From: Strigamia acuminata
Taxonomy: Eukaryota; Arthropoda; Chilopoda; Geophilomorpha; Linotaeniidae
Assembly (NCBI GenBank): GCA_949358305.1
Contig: OX442320.1
Span: 9,316,259 to 9,380,258, forward strand
Direction of reading: 5' to 3'
Length of the DNA: 64,000 bases
The notes below the pieces were generated by a model. The model worked only from the letters and a program-made list of their open reading frames with translations, did no database searches and was not told where the DNA came from. A program made the translations under genes and the position numbers. The stretch's first letter is position 1, and each line of letters starts with the position of its first letter. Of the stretch, positions 42,962 through 54,900 are shown piece by piece.

Positions 42962-43033
42962 GTAAATTTAATATTTAACGAGATTTATTGCTGTCATTTT
43001 TTTTTATTTTGAGTGTTCTATTTTGCCCAACAG

Positions 43034-43237
43034 CGTCATCTTCACCAGAACCAGAAATAGTTTGGTACAAGGATGGAACGAAGGCGGAGGAAAGTGAGAA
43101 AATGCACCTGTCGCAAGAGGGCGGTGTGGGGATCATCCAAATCGAACAGGTGGAGCTTAATCATGACGGACAGTGGAAGTGCATCGTTAGAACTGGTTAC
43201 GGCGAAGCTGTTACGACGTGTAAAATTAAAGTTGGCG
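43034..43237 (+). CDS. Ig domain 15, second half
   Basis: Phase 1 in (g + cg = Ala), phase 1 out (GGCG|GTAAAT). Encodes SSSPEPEIVWYKDGTKAEES, VELNHDGQWKCIVRTGYGEA. The D-x-G-x-W-x-C variant (Trp in place of Tyr) is shared with Ig 17 and Ig 19. Confidence 0.82.
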
Positions 43238-43305
43238 GTAAATTTGAATTTATTTTGAAGATTTTGCACAATTTGGATTTTTTTGTTTTTGTTTTTTGTT
43301 TTTAG

Positions 43306-43612
43306 TACCGAAAGGGTACCGGGCTCCGGAATTTTTGGAGGCCTTGCAGGCTATGCTGACAGAACAGGGCACGGTGTCTCTGGAGTGTAAAGTGATTGGC
43401 ATTCCGACACCTGTTTTAAAATGGTATAAAGACGGGGAAGAAATTCGAGCTGGCGACATGTTCAATGTGGTCCAGCAACCTGCCGACGAAAGTGGGTCCT
43501 TAGGGACTTACACCTGCGAAGCTATCAACTGCATGGGAAGTGTCATTTCGACTGCACAGGTGACAGTCCGACCTCGATCTCATCCCAGATCACCTCGACA
43601 TGAAGTTCATTT
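43306..43612 (+). CDS. Ig domain 16
   Basis: Phase 1 in (g + ta = Val), phase 2 out (CATTT|GTGAGT). Encodes PKGYRAPEFLEALQAMLTEQ, VSLECKVIGIPTPVLKWYKD, LGTYTCEAINCMGSVISTA, then a basic tail, RPRSHPRSPRHEVH. Both cysteines and the Trp are present. It has the LGTYxCxAxNxMG signature shared with Ig 18 and Ig 20. Confidence 0.85.
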
Positions 43613-44385
43613 GTGAGTATCGATTCGCCGAACTGATTTGTTTGAACGATTTTTAACATTTTTGGACGTTTTTGATGGATTTTTGACTGTTTCTGACAGT
43701 TTTGGATGGTTTTTTTTTATGGTTTATGATGGTTTTCGACGGTTTTTGATTGTTTTTTGATGGTCGGTTTTTTAAAGGTTTTTGAAACGATTTTTAACGT
43801 TTTTTTTTTTGTTTTTTTTTTTACGATTTTACCTTTTTTCAACGATTTAAAACAATTTTAGGCAGTTTTTTATTGATTTTTTTTATTTTATATAAAGTGC
43901 AGTATAGTATGTACCGTACATAAGCCGATTATGCAAATAAATTAGTTTAATGTACACCTAAGCTTATGTTTCCCAATTACAGTTGGCGCACGGTATCTTG
44001 ATGCTAAATTCGTACTGCGCATCCCATTCTGCGCAGACGATTTTCTAATTCCAGTTGTTGTATAGCAGTATTATGTCTAATATTAGGTCTAATAATGCGA
44101 AAATAAGTTAAATAAACAAAAATATCTTGGCACTACGTTGTAAATTACTTTTAATTATGAGTTTATTGTTGTTTATTTACTTATTTTAGCATTATTAGGC
44201 CTAATATTAGGCTTAATACTGCTAAATAACAACTGGAATTAGAAAATCGTTTGCGCAGAATGGGATGCGCAGTACGAATTTAGCATCAAGACACCGTGCG
44301 CAAACTATAGTTGGGCTAATTGATGCTTTACTGTAAAACGTTTATTATCAATAACATTATTTTATTTTAATTCTTTGTTTTGCAG
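43613..44385 (+). other. 773-nt intron: T-rich repeats and a foldback element
   Basis: GTGAGT donor, TTTTGCAG acceptor. The first part (43,640-43,880) consists of degenerate short repeats around GATTTTTGA and GGTTTTTGATGG. The second part holds the foldback element at 43,971-44,315. Confidence 0.7.
43971..44315 (+). mobile_element. MITE-like foldback element with about 145-bp inverted arms
   Basis: The left arm (43,971 to about 44,119) and the reverse complement of the right arm (about 44,168-44,315) match almost base for base. Both read CCCAAyTAyAGTTkGCGCAC, GGTrTCTTGATGCTAAATTC, GTACTGCGCATCCCATTCTG, then ATTTTCTAATTCCAGTTGTT and CTAATATTAGG. A loop of about 47 bp separates them. A TA followed by yAGTT at each arm is suggestive of Tc1/mariner-type ends, but the exact termini and target duplication are not certain; similarity may extend outward to about 43,900 and 44,336. 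There is no transposase, so it is non-autonomous. Confidence 0.8.
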
Positions 44386-44486
44386 ATCCGACGAATCACG
44401 TTTTATGCCTTCCCAACCAGTTTTTCACGAAGGTTTGGAAGATCAAACTGTGCGAGTTGGCGACAAGCTTAAATTATCAGTTAAAA
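44386..44486 (+). CDS. Ig domain 17, first half
   Basis: Phase 2 in (tt + a = Leu), phase 1 out (AAAA|GTGAGT). Encodes SDESRFMPSQPVFHEGLEDQ, VRVGDKLKLSVK, parallel to Ig 15 (VRVGSKIYLAVV). Confidence 0.8.
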
Positions 44487-44543
44487 GTGAGTTTATATTT
44501 TTTAAAAAAATCAACATTTATTAGTAACTCCAATCTTTTTCAG

Positions 44544-44750
44544 TCGATGGCGACTTCGACGCCGACCCTGTGTGGTACAACAGACAGGGAAAAGTTGAGG
44601 AAAACACCAAATATCATTTCTTCAAAGAAGAACACAACATCCACCGACTTGAAATCGACCCCGTCGAAGCGATGGACGAAGGCGAGTGGCGCTGCGTGGC
44701 CAACGGATCCCAGGGCCAAGCCGTCTCGACGTGTCATCTCACTCTAACGG
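44544..44750 (+). CDS. Ig domain 17, second half
   Basis: Phase 1 in (a + tc = Ile), phase 1 out (ACGG|GTAAAT). Encodes DGDFDADPVWYNRQGKVEEN and VEAMDEGEWRCVANGSQGQA. Confidence 0.83.
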
Positions 44751-44809
44751 GTAAATAAAAACACTATTCCATTTTCTAAAATCAATAAACTGAAATTTAA
44801 ACTCGCCAG

Positions 44810-45184
44810 TTCCCAAAAACTACAAAAAACCGAGGTTCCTCGAGGAGTTGAGTGCAATTCTATCCGAAGAAGGAACGGTCTCGTTCGAATGCAAAGTTGT
44901 CGGTGTTCCGAGTCCGATGTTGAAGTGGTTCAAGGACGGCGTGGAATTGAAACCCGGCGACGTATACAAACTGACGGGAACTAAAAGTTTAGGAACGTAC
45001 GCCTGCGTTGCTTCGAATTTCATGGGTTCATCGACGAGTAGAACCGAACTTACGTTAGAAGATCTGCAAGGAAAACGAAGAAAACGACGAAGAAAAATTA
45101 TTCCGACGCTTCCGCCTCAATTTACGGTCGCACTTAAGGACGAGGATGTGAAAATCGGCGAAGAAATGCATCTGGCGGTCACGG
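44810..45184 (+). CDS. Ig domain 18 and start of Ig 19
   Basis: Phase 1 in (g + tt = Val), phase 1 out (ACGG|GTAGAA). Ig 18: PKNYKKPRFLEELSAILSEE, CKVVGVPSPMLKWFKDGVEL, SLGTYACVASNFMGSSTSR. A basic cluster (GKRRKRRRK) follows, then the first half of Ig 19 (LPPQFTVALKDEDVKIGEEM, HLAVT). The basic cluster could be a nuclear-localisation-like or binding patch; that is inference. Confidence 0.84.
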
Positions 45185-45251
45185 GTAGAAATTCTAAACA
45201 CTTTTTTAAGGTATTTAATCAAGGGAGTGGGTTTTTTGTTTTGTTTTGCAG

Positions 45252-45458
45252 TGATTGTGCCGCCCGAACCCGAGATTTGTTGGTATAAAGACGACGATAA
45301 GATCGTACACGATGGTAAACATCGATTGACTCAAGACGAAAGCGGAACTTTCAATTTGGACGTGTTTCCGGTGGATATTAAAGATCAGGGTCAATGGAGG
45401 TGCGTGGCGATGAATAATTTTGGACATGGATCTACCAATTGCAACGTGAAAATCATTG
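45252..45458 (+). CDS. Ig domain 19, second half
   Basis: Phase 1 in (g + tg = Val), phase 1 out (ATTG|GTTTGT). Encodes IVPPEPEICWYKDDDKIVHD and VDIKDQGQWRCVAMNNFGHG. Confidence 0.82.
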
Positions 45459-45515
45459 GTTTGTATGAGAAAAACGATCTAATTTAATTTAAGTTAATTT
45501 AATTTTAATTTACAG

Positions 45516-45633
45516 TTCCGAAACATTATCGCGCGCCGAAATTCATCGAGGAATTGCGAGCTGCGCTTTCATCGCAGGGAAATGTGTCGCTCGATTGCAA
45601 AGTCGTTGGAGTTCCCCAACCCACGTTAACATG
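45516..45633 (+). CDS. Ig domain 20, first half
   Basis: Phase 1 in (g + tt = Val), phase 2 out in the Trp codon (TG|GTAGAA). Encodes PKHYRAPKFIEELRAALSSQ, VSLDCKVVGVPQPTLTW, closely parallel to Ig 16 and Ig 18. Confidence 0.83.
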
Positions 45634-45755
45634 GTAGAAGATATTGGATTTTTAAATATATAAATAAATATATATTTTTATTATACATATTTTTATTATA
45701 TATATATTTTTTTATGAATATATTGGTCAATAATAAAATGTTTATTTTTTCTCAG

Positions 45756-45904
45756 GTATAAAGATGGCGTGGAGTTAAAAGCGGGCGACATTTATCGAAT
45801 CATGTCGGGCGGTGACGGGACGAGTTGTCTCGGCACTTACACTTGCCAGGCTAAGAACTGCATGGGATCTGCGTCGAGTACTGTCGCTTTGCTAGCGTTC
45901 GAAG
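45756..45904 (+). CDS. Ig domain 20, second half
   Basis: Phase 2 in (tg + g = Trp), phase 1 out (GAAG|GTAAAT). Encodes YKDGVELKAGDIYRIMSGGD, LGTYTCQAKNCMGSASSTVA and LLAFE. Last Ig in the window; the next exon starts the long charged region. Confidence 0.84.
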
Positions 45905-45966
45905 GTAAATTTGCATTAAATAAAATCAATTATTTGTATTGACGAAATGGACGAATTTAATTGCAG

Positions 45967-48900
45967 ATCAATTGAAAAAAGATAAAAAGAAAGAAGCGTT
46001 TCAACAGGAACTGTCGACGATCGAAGAGCGGAGCGAATACTCGAGTTTCGCAACCCCGAGTTACTCGACGGACAACTGGGACGACTCAAAAGCCGAAATG
46101 GAGTTCTCCATATACGAGACGCCGGACATCACCGAGGACGAAGCTCGACAGATCATCGAAGCGTTCGCCGAACAGGTGTCGGAGCACGTGACGACCAGCA
46201 ACGCGGCCGATTTGCCGCCGCTGAGGTTCATCAGAGAGTCGGCGATGGTCGGCAACGTCCTCATGGAGGCCGTCATCATTGACGTGCCGATCGAGTGCTG
46301 CGAAGACGTGGAGGAGATGGCGGCGAGGACGTCTTTGGAGAACCTCGAAACCCAAGCGGGAATCGAAGAGTTGTCCAACACTGAAGCGCTCGTCGTGGAC
46401 ATTCCGTACGACCCGGTGGATTTGAAAGAAATGTCGGACAAGGGTCAAGAATTCGGACAGCAGGCGCGAACCGTCAGTCCGACCAATCAGGAGGCGCTGT
46501 TGGTGCAAGCGCCGTTTCAGTTGACCGACATCAAGTCGTTGTCGGACCCGGAATACGAAAGAATGAGAAGTTCGATCGAAGAGATGGAAAGTTTCGTCCA
46601 CGAGGCGCTGAGGATCGAGAGTCCGGCAGCCATGAGGGCCGACGTGGGTGACATTCCCTGTCCGACGGGCGCGGACCAGCTGACCTCTCACGCTCACGTG
46701 GGAATGGCGACGCTGCTGCAGACTGCGGTGGTCATTGCGCCGTCGATTTTGTCGGCGGTCGGCGAGGTCGCCCCGCAGCGCGAAGAGGGCCAGCGGGCCG
46801 AAGTTGTGCTTGACCAAGCGGCCGCCGTGCAGGTGACCGCGCCCGCGAAGCAGCGGAAAGACGAAGTTGCGAAGCGGGAGCGGGAGCGGCGGGACAGCAC
46901 TTCGTCGTCGGATCAATACGACACCGAGGCGGACATTTCGTCGATCATTTCCGACGCCGACGCGTTCGACGTGAGTGAGGAGTTCGCCAGAGAAGAGACG
47001 TCCGTGGACAACGCGCTCGAGTTGGCGATCCCCGACATTTATTCGCCGAATTTACAAACTTTAACCGAAACGTTCGTGGACGACAGAGCCACGCCGGTGC
47101 CGCCGTCGGGCCACGAAGGGCTTATCGTGGAGCAAGCGACCGGTCTGGAACACGCGGTGTCTAAAGACGTTGTGGTCCGGCAAAAGGAGCGAGCCGAACT
47201 CCAAATATCGGACTTTGAAGCGCTGCAGGTGCAACGAACGAGTATTCAATCGCCGTCGCCGACGAGCATGACCGACACTTCTTCTATGACGTTGACGATG
47301 GCTGACGTGACGATTTCCGCGCAGTCCGCGCTGGAAGTTGAGAGTTTATTCAAGTTGGAGGGGCACGAAGAGATGGCCGCCGCGGCTGTGGAGGAGATCC
47401 GACGAGCGGAGATGATGGAGATGTCGGTCAAGGAGGCCGTGAAGGTGCGCGATTATCTGCAAGAAACGGCGGAAGAACTGGAAGGAGAGGTTTCTGGGAA
47501 ATTAGAACTTCCGAGGCAGTTGGCGTCGCCCGCGGAGGAGTTGGTGGTGGCCGAAGTGGTCCCGGAAACCAGAACACAGGCGTTGGACGTTGGGAAATCG
47601 AGTCGGGAATTGGCGCAGACGGCGCAAGAAGAAGAGGTTTCGTGTTTGCAAGCGTTGATCGTGCAGGAAATAGCGGAGTTGAAGGATAGTTTGAGGGAGG
47701 CGAACGAAATAGGATCCGATGCCGACACCTCGTTGGCGGACGTTGCGGATATCTCTTTGAACCGGGAGGTTGTTGTCACTGCGGTCGATGCGGCCGAAAC
47801 GTCAGTCCCGGCGGAAAAACAACGAGTGGCGAAGAGCGAGAGACTCCACATCGAAATCGAGCAGGGAAAAGAGACGTTGGTCGTGCAGGAAACGACGGTT
47901 TTGGAAAAAACCGAACGAACTTTGCACGAAACGTTAACGCCCGACGTCGCGCAACAACGACCGATGACTCCGTCGCAAGCGGTCACCGTCGGCCAGCAAC
48001 AAACGTTCGAAAAAACCGAACCGACGACTTCCCAAGACAATTTAAAGCCCGACGTCGCGCAACAACGACCGATTACTCCGTCGCAAGCGGTCACCGTCGG
48101 CCAGCAACAAACCTTTGAGAAAATCGAACCGACGACTTCCCAAGACACGTTAACGCCCGACGTCGCGCAACAACGACCGATAACTCCGTCGCAAGCAGTC
48201 ACCGTCGGCCAGCACCAAACTTTCGAAAAAACCGAATCGTTAAGCAAGGAAGAGATGGACGTGCAGAAGGCGAGAGAAACACTGATGACGCCCGTGCAAC
48301 CCGTGACCGTCTCCCTACAACAAACCGTCGAAAAGTCAACCGAGAGCAACGTCCACACCACACCCGACCAAGCCGTTGCGCTGCCACGAATCGCCTCACC
48401 CATTCAACCACTCACCGTCGTCAAACAAGAGTTAGTCGAAACCCCCTCGCACGTCCAAACGTCTCCTTTCCCCCCCACCCACGAGGCCGTTCTCGTCGAG
48501 ACTCCGAGCAAAACTCCGCTAGTCATAGAAACCCCCACCGCGCTCGAATCGGCGGAAGATCTCCGAGAACAAAAAGGCCTCCGACCCCAAACATCCCAAC
48601 CGGAAGTGGCCCAAATCCGCGTGACGACCCCCCACCCGTCGATCGGAACCCAAGAACCCGGAGAAACGGCGGAAACGGTCGAAGGAATGAAACTATCCGC
48701 ACATTTCGAGGAACTGCACCAATGGGCGGCCGAGGTTGGTCTGCGACTCACCTCGGCCGTCGTCGTGGACGACCCGACCGTGCAACCCGAGGCTGTGCTC
48801 GCGATGGATCCGTCGGTCGCACGAGTGGAGCGCGGGGAGCTGAGGACGGGCACGCCGACACCTCGAGCCGTAGTTGAGGAAGCGCCCGACACGCGTCGCG

Positions 48901-51900
48901 ATATCGCAGTAAGTGCAATGAGTTATTCGCACGAGACTTACGAAGAACAAGTTGCAGCAGCCACTGAGCCGGCCACAGGGTTGCATGAGTCGAACCGCGA
49001 ACGCGGGGCCGTGAAGTCGCAAGACTCGGTCGAAACCGTCTCATCCGACAGCTATTTCTCGGCTGCCGACGACTCCCTCGGCTCCGAGTCGGAGCAGGAG
49101 GCGATGCAGGACATCCGGGACACCATTCGGCAAGCCATGCGGGACATTTCGGATTTGTTGGAAGACAATAAATCCGAGGGCGTGTCGGGCTCCGACAGGG
49201 GGTCTTCCGTTCCGGACGAGTTTTCCGACGATTATCAACAAGTGGCGGACTCGAACGTTGTGGCTAGCTCACTGGCTGTTGCAAGTTGGTCTTTCGAGCA
49301 GGAACGGCGGTTTGGGGGTCATTCACCGACAACGGTGGACGTTCGACGGGCGTCGGACGAGGAAGAGCTGTCCGCGTCGCCGGAGTCGCGGACGACGGAG
49401 TTTGCTGTCATCGAGGAGTTTGCGGAGGAAGTTATACTCGATGCGTTTGTGCAGGCCGTGTCGGATATTGTTAGTTCGGATTCGGGATTCGGGAAAGAAG
49501 GTTTTACTGATCGGACCGTCACGGAGGATTGGATCGTGACGGAGGAGATGACGATTGGGTCTAGAATCACTTCTGCCGCTTCTAGCGATTATGAAGACGC
49601 AGTTTCCGACGTCGAGGGCGAATTGAGGGGCAGAAAGCGGGTCAAAGTTGTTGTGAAGAGAGAAATTAGTCCGTCGAGTGGCGAAGACGAGTTCGAAGAC
49701 GCTCCGGCGCTGAGGACGGAAGATGCGAGTGATTTGGAGGAGGGAGTTATTGCGAGGATGGATCTGGTGTCGAACGAAACGGGCGAGAGTATTATTTATG
49801 ATTTGCTGGAGTCGGAGATGTACGAGACGTGCAAGATGGAGGAAATGATGGATTTGTTGTATCACAAGCGGATCGAAGACACGGGGATTAGAACGGAGCA
49901 AATTGAGATGAATGTGCCGGTGCCTTTGCCGGTGATCACTGCGGACGATGTCGTTTTGTCCAAAGAGATTCTGGACATTGCTGTTCGAGATGTGACCGAT
50001 AAAAGGCTGGAGTTGAGTCCGGCTTTGCACAGGAGGCTCCTAGACCACATTGAGACGGAATTTATTGAAGAAATCACGGAAGAGATCATTGAACACGTTG
50101 AAGTGACGGAAACTAAATTGGAAAATGGATTTTCTTTCGATGGTACGTCCGAGAAAGACCGGTCGAAGTGGTTAGGGTCGACGACTAAGGTTTTCTCGTT
50201 GGCGGAGGAAGAAATCACGTTTGTCGAGCCGGCGACTGTGAAGGAGGTGGCGTTTGAGACTGTTGTTCCGGAGAAACTCGAGCAGTTTGCGTTTGGTGTC
50301 ATCGAGGATGCGTTGAAGGAAGTAACTACGACGATAAGTCAACGGGAACGAGAAGTTGCAACGGCGGGTTTTGAGATTTTGGATTTGGACACTGGCGAAG
50401 TGAGCAAAGAGATGGAGAAATTGGAATTGGTTAAAGTAATGGCGGATGTTACCGAAACGTCCGAGAAGGATGACGTGGAGTTGGTTATAACGTCGCACGA
50501 GGAGGGAATGGCGGGAGAAAGCATTGAAAAGGGAGTTGACGTCATGCGAGACGTCGTTTTGGCCCAAGAAGAAACGAAAATGGAGATAATTTATTCGGTT
50601 TCCGAAGGTGTGAGTGTCGAGAGAAAAGTTGGCCAAAAGCAAGAAGAAATCGTCGATGAGTCGAAGCTTGTACGGATGGAAGATGTTGGTTTAGAGGAGG
50701 TTTCCGGCGACGTTTCGGAGGTGAAAGTTAGTAAAATACCTGAGAGGGAAGACGTTGAGTTGGTCATAACGTCGCACGAAGTGGAGGCGACGGGTAAAAG
50801 CGTTGAAGAGGGAGTTGACGTCATGCGAGACACACTTTTAGCTCAGGAGGAAACGAAAACGGAAATTATCTATTCGGTTTCCGAAGAGAAAAAGTCGTTC
50901 GAAAACGTCGCTGACAAACGAGAAGAAAGTATCGACGAATTGAAAGTCGTAGAAATGGAAGAGACGAGTTTGGCGAAGTTGAATGTTAGTAAAATACCTG
51001 AAAAAGAAGACGTTGAGTTGGTTATAACATCACCCGAAGAAAGTGTGATTAAAGAAATAGTAGAGAAGGGTGTTGACGTCATGGAGAACAAACAACTGGT
51101 GCAAGAAGAAACCAAAATGGAAATTACGTACAAAGAAGAAGAAATTAAGCAGGAAAAAGTGGCGGAAACCCAATTGGTGCCTCAAATGGAGGTTTTGGTT
51201 CAACAAGAATCCGAGATACAAATGAGCAAAGCAGAAGAAAAGGTTGAAAATCTATCAGTAGCTGAAACAACTACGGCTGAAGTAGAGGCAATGGCAACTC
51301 AAGTCGATATTACGAGCGACGTTTTGGTAACTTCCGAATTTGAAAGCGTGGCAGTTACTGAAGAAAAGGCCAACGAAGTTGTACCGACGAAGGAAACCGT
51401 TACAGTGACGGAGAGAAGCGTATTAAGTGTAGCGGAGCAAATGGCTGAAGTCGAGGGTTTTGCTGCGCAACAAGTGTTTGAAGTGATGTCGGAAGTTACT
51501 TCCGAACTACAGGAAATAAAATTAGACGCTGAACAGCTTCAAGTGACCAAAGAAGACGAGGAAAAGACCGAAGCAGAAGTCACCAAGGCGGATTTGTTGG
51601 CGTTTGCTGCTGAAAATGTTGAGAATGAATTGAAAACAACTAGCACTGACAAGTTACCGCAAGAATATTTGGAAATGGCAGTGGCTGAGGTTTGCGACAA
51701 AGATAAACACGACGCTAAGGTGCTCGCTGCAGGTGAAGTCGCTTCGGTAGAACAGTTGGAAACTGTTGCTGAAATTGCAAAGGAGAAGGCAGAAGCCGAA
51801 ACAGCGGTGATATCCCAAGTTGTACTATCTGCGGTCGAAACGGTCGAAATGGTGGTACTGGATACCGGAAATGCAACTAATGAGATTGTAGAAAGTATAT

Positions 51901-54900
51901 TTGTTGAAGATAAAGCGATAGAAGTGGAACAAGAAGCCGAAAAGCAAGAAAAAGTAACATTAGAAACAGCGGACGAACAATTGGGAGTTGTTGAGGATAC
52001 AGGAAAGACATTTGCAATTGCTACTGAAGCTGTTATTGACGATCAAGAATTTACAACTAAAGAAATTGGAGATGATATTACGTTGGGGGAAAAGGTTAAT
52101 GAACTGAAGGGTGATCTTAATGTAACGGCAGTTTGTGAGACAACTGAAACTGCGATTGGTGCGACAACTAGTGAGATTTTACCAATGAAAGTCACTGAAG
52201 ATGTTGCTAAAGAAGTTGAAGTAGTGGACGAGTCGAGGTTGTTAGTGGTTACAGCTGAAGCCGATGTTATTGATGATTTGTCCGAGGATGAAATGACCGA
52301 GGAATCACAAGCGGAAATATTCGCTGCGGAATCGGATGAAGAAATGGTTTCGGCGACTGAACAAGTCGAATCGGCTAAAGTTGAACAAACTGAGGTTGTT
52401 AAGACCTCTGCAGAATCCGATGATGAGATGTTTAGTGCCGCTGAACAAGACGAGGAGATTGTCTGCGTTGGAGAAGAGGTCGAAATTGTCTTTGTGGCGG
52501 AAGAAGTTGAAGGAATGGTTTCTTCGCTCGAAGGAGTCAGAGAAGTTCTAGCTGCTGCTGAACAAGATGAAGAATTTGTCGGAGCAGCTGAAAAATACAA
52601 AGAAATGGTTTTTGCGGCTGAATTGGTTGAAGGGGTGGTTTTTGTTGCCGAGGACGTTGGAGAAGTTGTCAGTACTGCTGAAGGAGATGGGGAAATTGTT
52701 ATTGCTGTTGAAGTAGCTGAAGAAATGGTTTTTGCTCTTGAACAAGTCGAACAAATAGTTTCTGCTGCTGAACTAGTCGAAGAAATTGTCGATAGTGTTG
52801 AACAAGTTGAACAAATGGTTTCTGCTGATGAGCAAGTTGAGAAAACCGAAATTGAAAACGTAGTTTCTGCTGTCGAGCATGTTGAGGAAACCAAAATCGT
52901 TGAAATATCTGAACTTTTGGACACAATGACTGCGGAATCGGATGAAGAAATGCTTTCTGCTGCCGATGAAGTTGGACAGATCAAAGTTGAACAAACTGGC
53001 ACTTTGGATATTTCTGGTGCGGAAACAGATGAAGAAATGCTTTCTGCTGCCGAAGAAATGCTTTCTGCTGCTGAAGTAATTGTAGTTGAGCTAACTCAAG
53101 TCGACCAATTGGCTACAGCTGACTCATATGCACAGAGCTTAGTGACTTCATTGTTTGTTGAAGTAAAGGAAGCGATTACACATGTCAGTAAAGCAGAAAA
53201 ATTGGAAATTTTATTGGAGGACAAAGTAGAAGAAATTATTACAGAAACTGAATCAGCTGAAGAAGTTGTTTCACAAATTATAGTCGAAATGGATGAGAAT
53301 AAGCTAAAAGAAGAAAATGTAATATTGGTACAAAGTGCTGAAAAGGTTGCTGTGGAAGTGTTGGAAAGTTTGTTTGAAACTACTAAAGTTGAAATTGGAA
53401 ATGAATTGAGAGAATTAGTTACAGAAATTGAGGAAAATGCAGTTGTGGAAGTTGTGGATGTTGCAGCAACAGAAGTGTCAGAGCCAATGGTAGTCGAACA
53501 ACTTGCTGACAATGCTAAAGCGAAGGCTACCGAAGAGCTTAAAGCCGCGGAGGCAGTTTCAGTCACGGTCATTATGGCACCCGAAGAGAGCATTCAGGAG
53601 GCATCAAAGGAAACTGTTTCCGCTTTGATATCAAAGGAAGCTGATCAGATTTCAGCCAAAATATCAGAAGAAGTTATGTTTGAAGTGAAGAAGGATATAA
53701 CGCAAGTGATTTTGTTACCGGTAGCGGAAGAAACAAAAGAAACACAAGAATTAGTAACTCTTATCATTGAAGAAAGTACTGAACAAACTGTTGCAACAGT
53801 GACAGAAGAAGGAACTTTTGAAATGAAAAAAGATGCAACTCAAGTCTGTCTTTTCCCAGAAGAAGGAATTGTTGGTGGTCAGGAAATCCAGGAATTTACA
53901 TCGGCTTTAGTTGAAGAGAGCATTGAACAAAGTGTGTCTGAAGTGGTAGAAGATAAACCCGAAGTGCAACAAGATGTAACGCAGGTTATTATTTTACCGA
54001 AGGAAGAGTCAATTTTAATGGAAACTCAAGAATCTGTAACTGCTTTGGCTAATGAAAAATCTGAATTAATTATTGCTGAAGTAATTGAGGAAATTGCACC
54101 AGAAATTCAAAAAGAAGCCATGCAAGTTGTTTTAGCGTCTCCAGAAGCCTCAGTTGTGCAGGAAATTACTGAATCTTTGAATGCATTGACAGAGGAAAAG
54201 ATGGAGTACATTACTGCAGAAATCACTGAACAAATTCAGTCCAAAGTGGATGAAGTTCCAATTTTAGTTTGTGCTGCACCTGCTACAGAAGAAATACCAC
54301 ACGAGGCAGTAAATGAGGAAATTGATTTGCCAACTGCTGTTGTTGTTACTGAAGTTGTGGATAGAGAAACACAAGAACCTATTTCTATGTTTAAACTGGA
54401 TGATACAAAAGTAGAAGCTGCTAAATTAGAAAACACTAAAACTGCTGAGAAATGCGTTGAAAAAATGTTATCAACTATTTTTGGAGAAATTGAAAGTACA
54501 TTGGAAACTGGTGGAACCAAGGCTGTTAAAGTAGATGACATTGTAGCTGAACATAAAGATGAGACCACGTCTACTATTGAAACAAGTAAAGTTCAAATTT
54601 TATCTGCGCCTGTAGTAACCGAAGCAGAACAAGAGCTAGAGGCTGTGACTGAAATGACAGGAAATACAATGCAAGAAGAAACGGAAATAAAAACTGCAAA
54701 CATTTGTGCTGATAAAGTGCTAAGTACTTTTTTCCAAGCTACAACATCACAAGTTGCTCAATATGTTATTGAAAGTGTAATACAACAACAAAAAACTGAT
54801 GTTTTCAATGAACTTAACACTGAAACTGCAATTGTAGCTGTAGGTAAAGTGACTGAAGAAACCAAACCGGAAGTAGTTGAGACAAAGCCACAAATGGTTT

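Noticed and set aside
42988-43033. A second signal-peptide-like start before Ig 15 second half
   Set aside because: Also intronic. The exon begins at 43,034 after CCCAACAG and completes an Ig domain begun in the previous exon.
45634-45755. AT-dinucleotide-rich intron (TATATA, TTTATTAT runs) as a promoter
   Set aside because: It splits the Trp codon of Ig 20 and is fully explained as an ordinary AT-rich intron.
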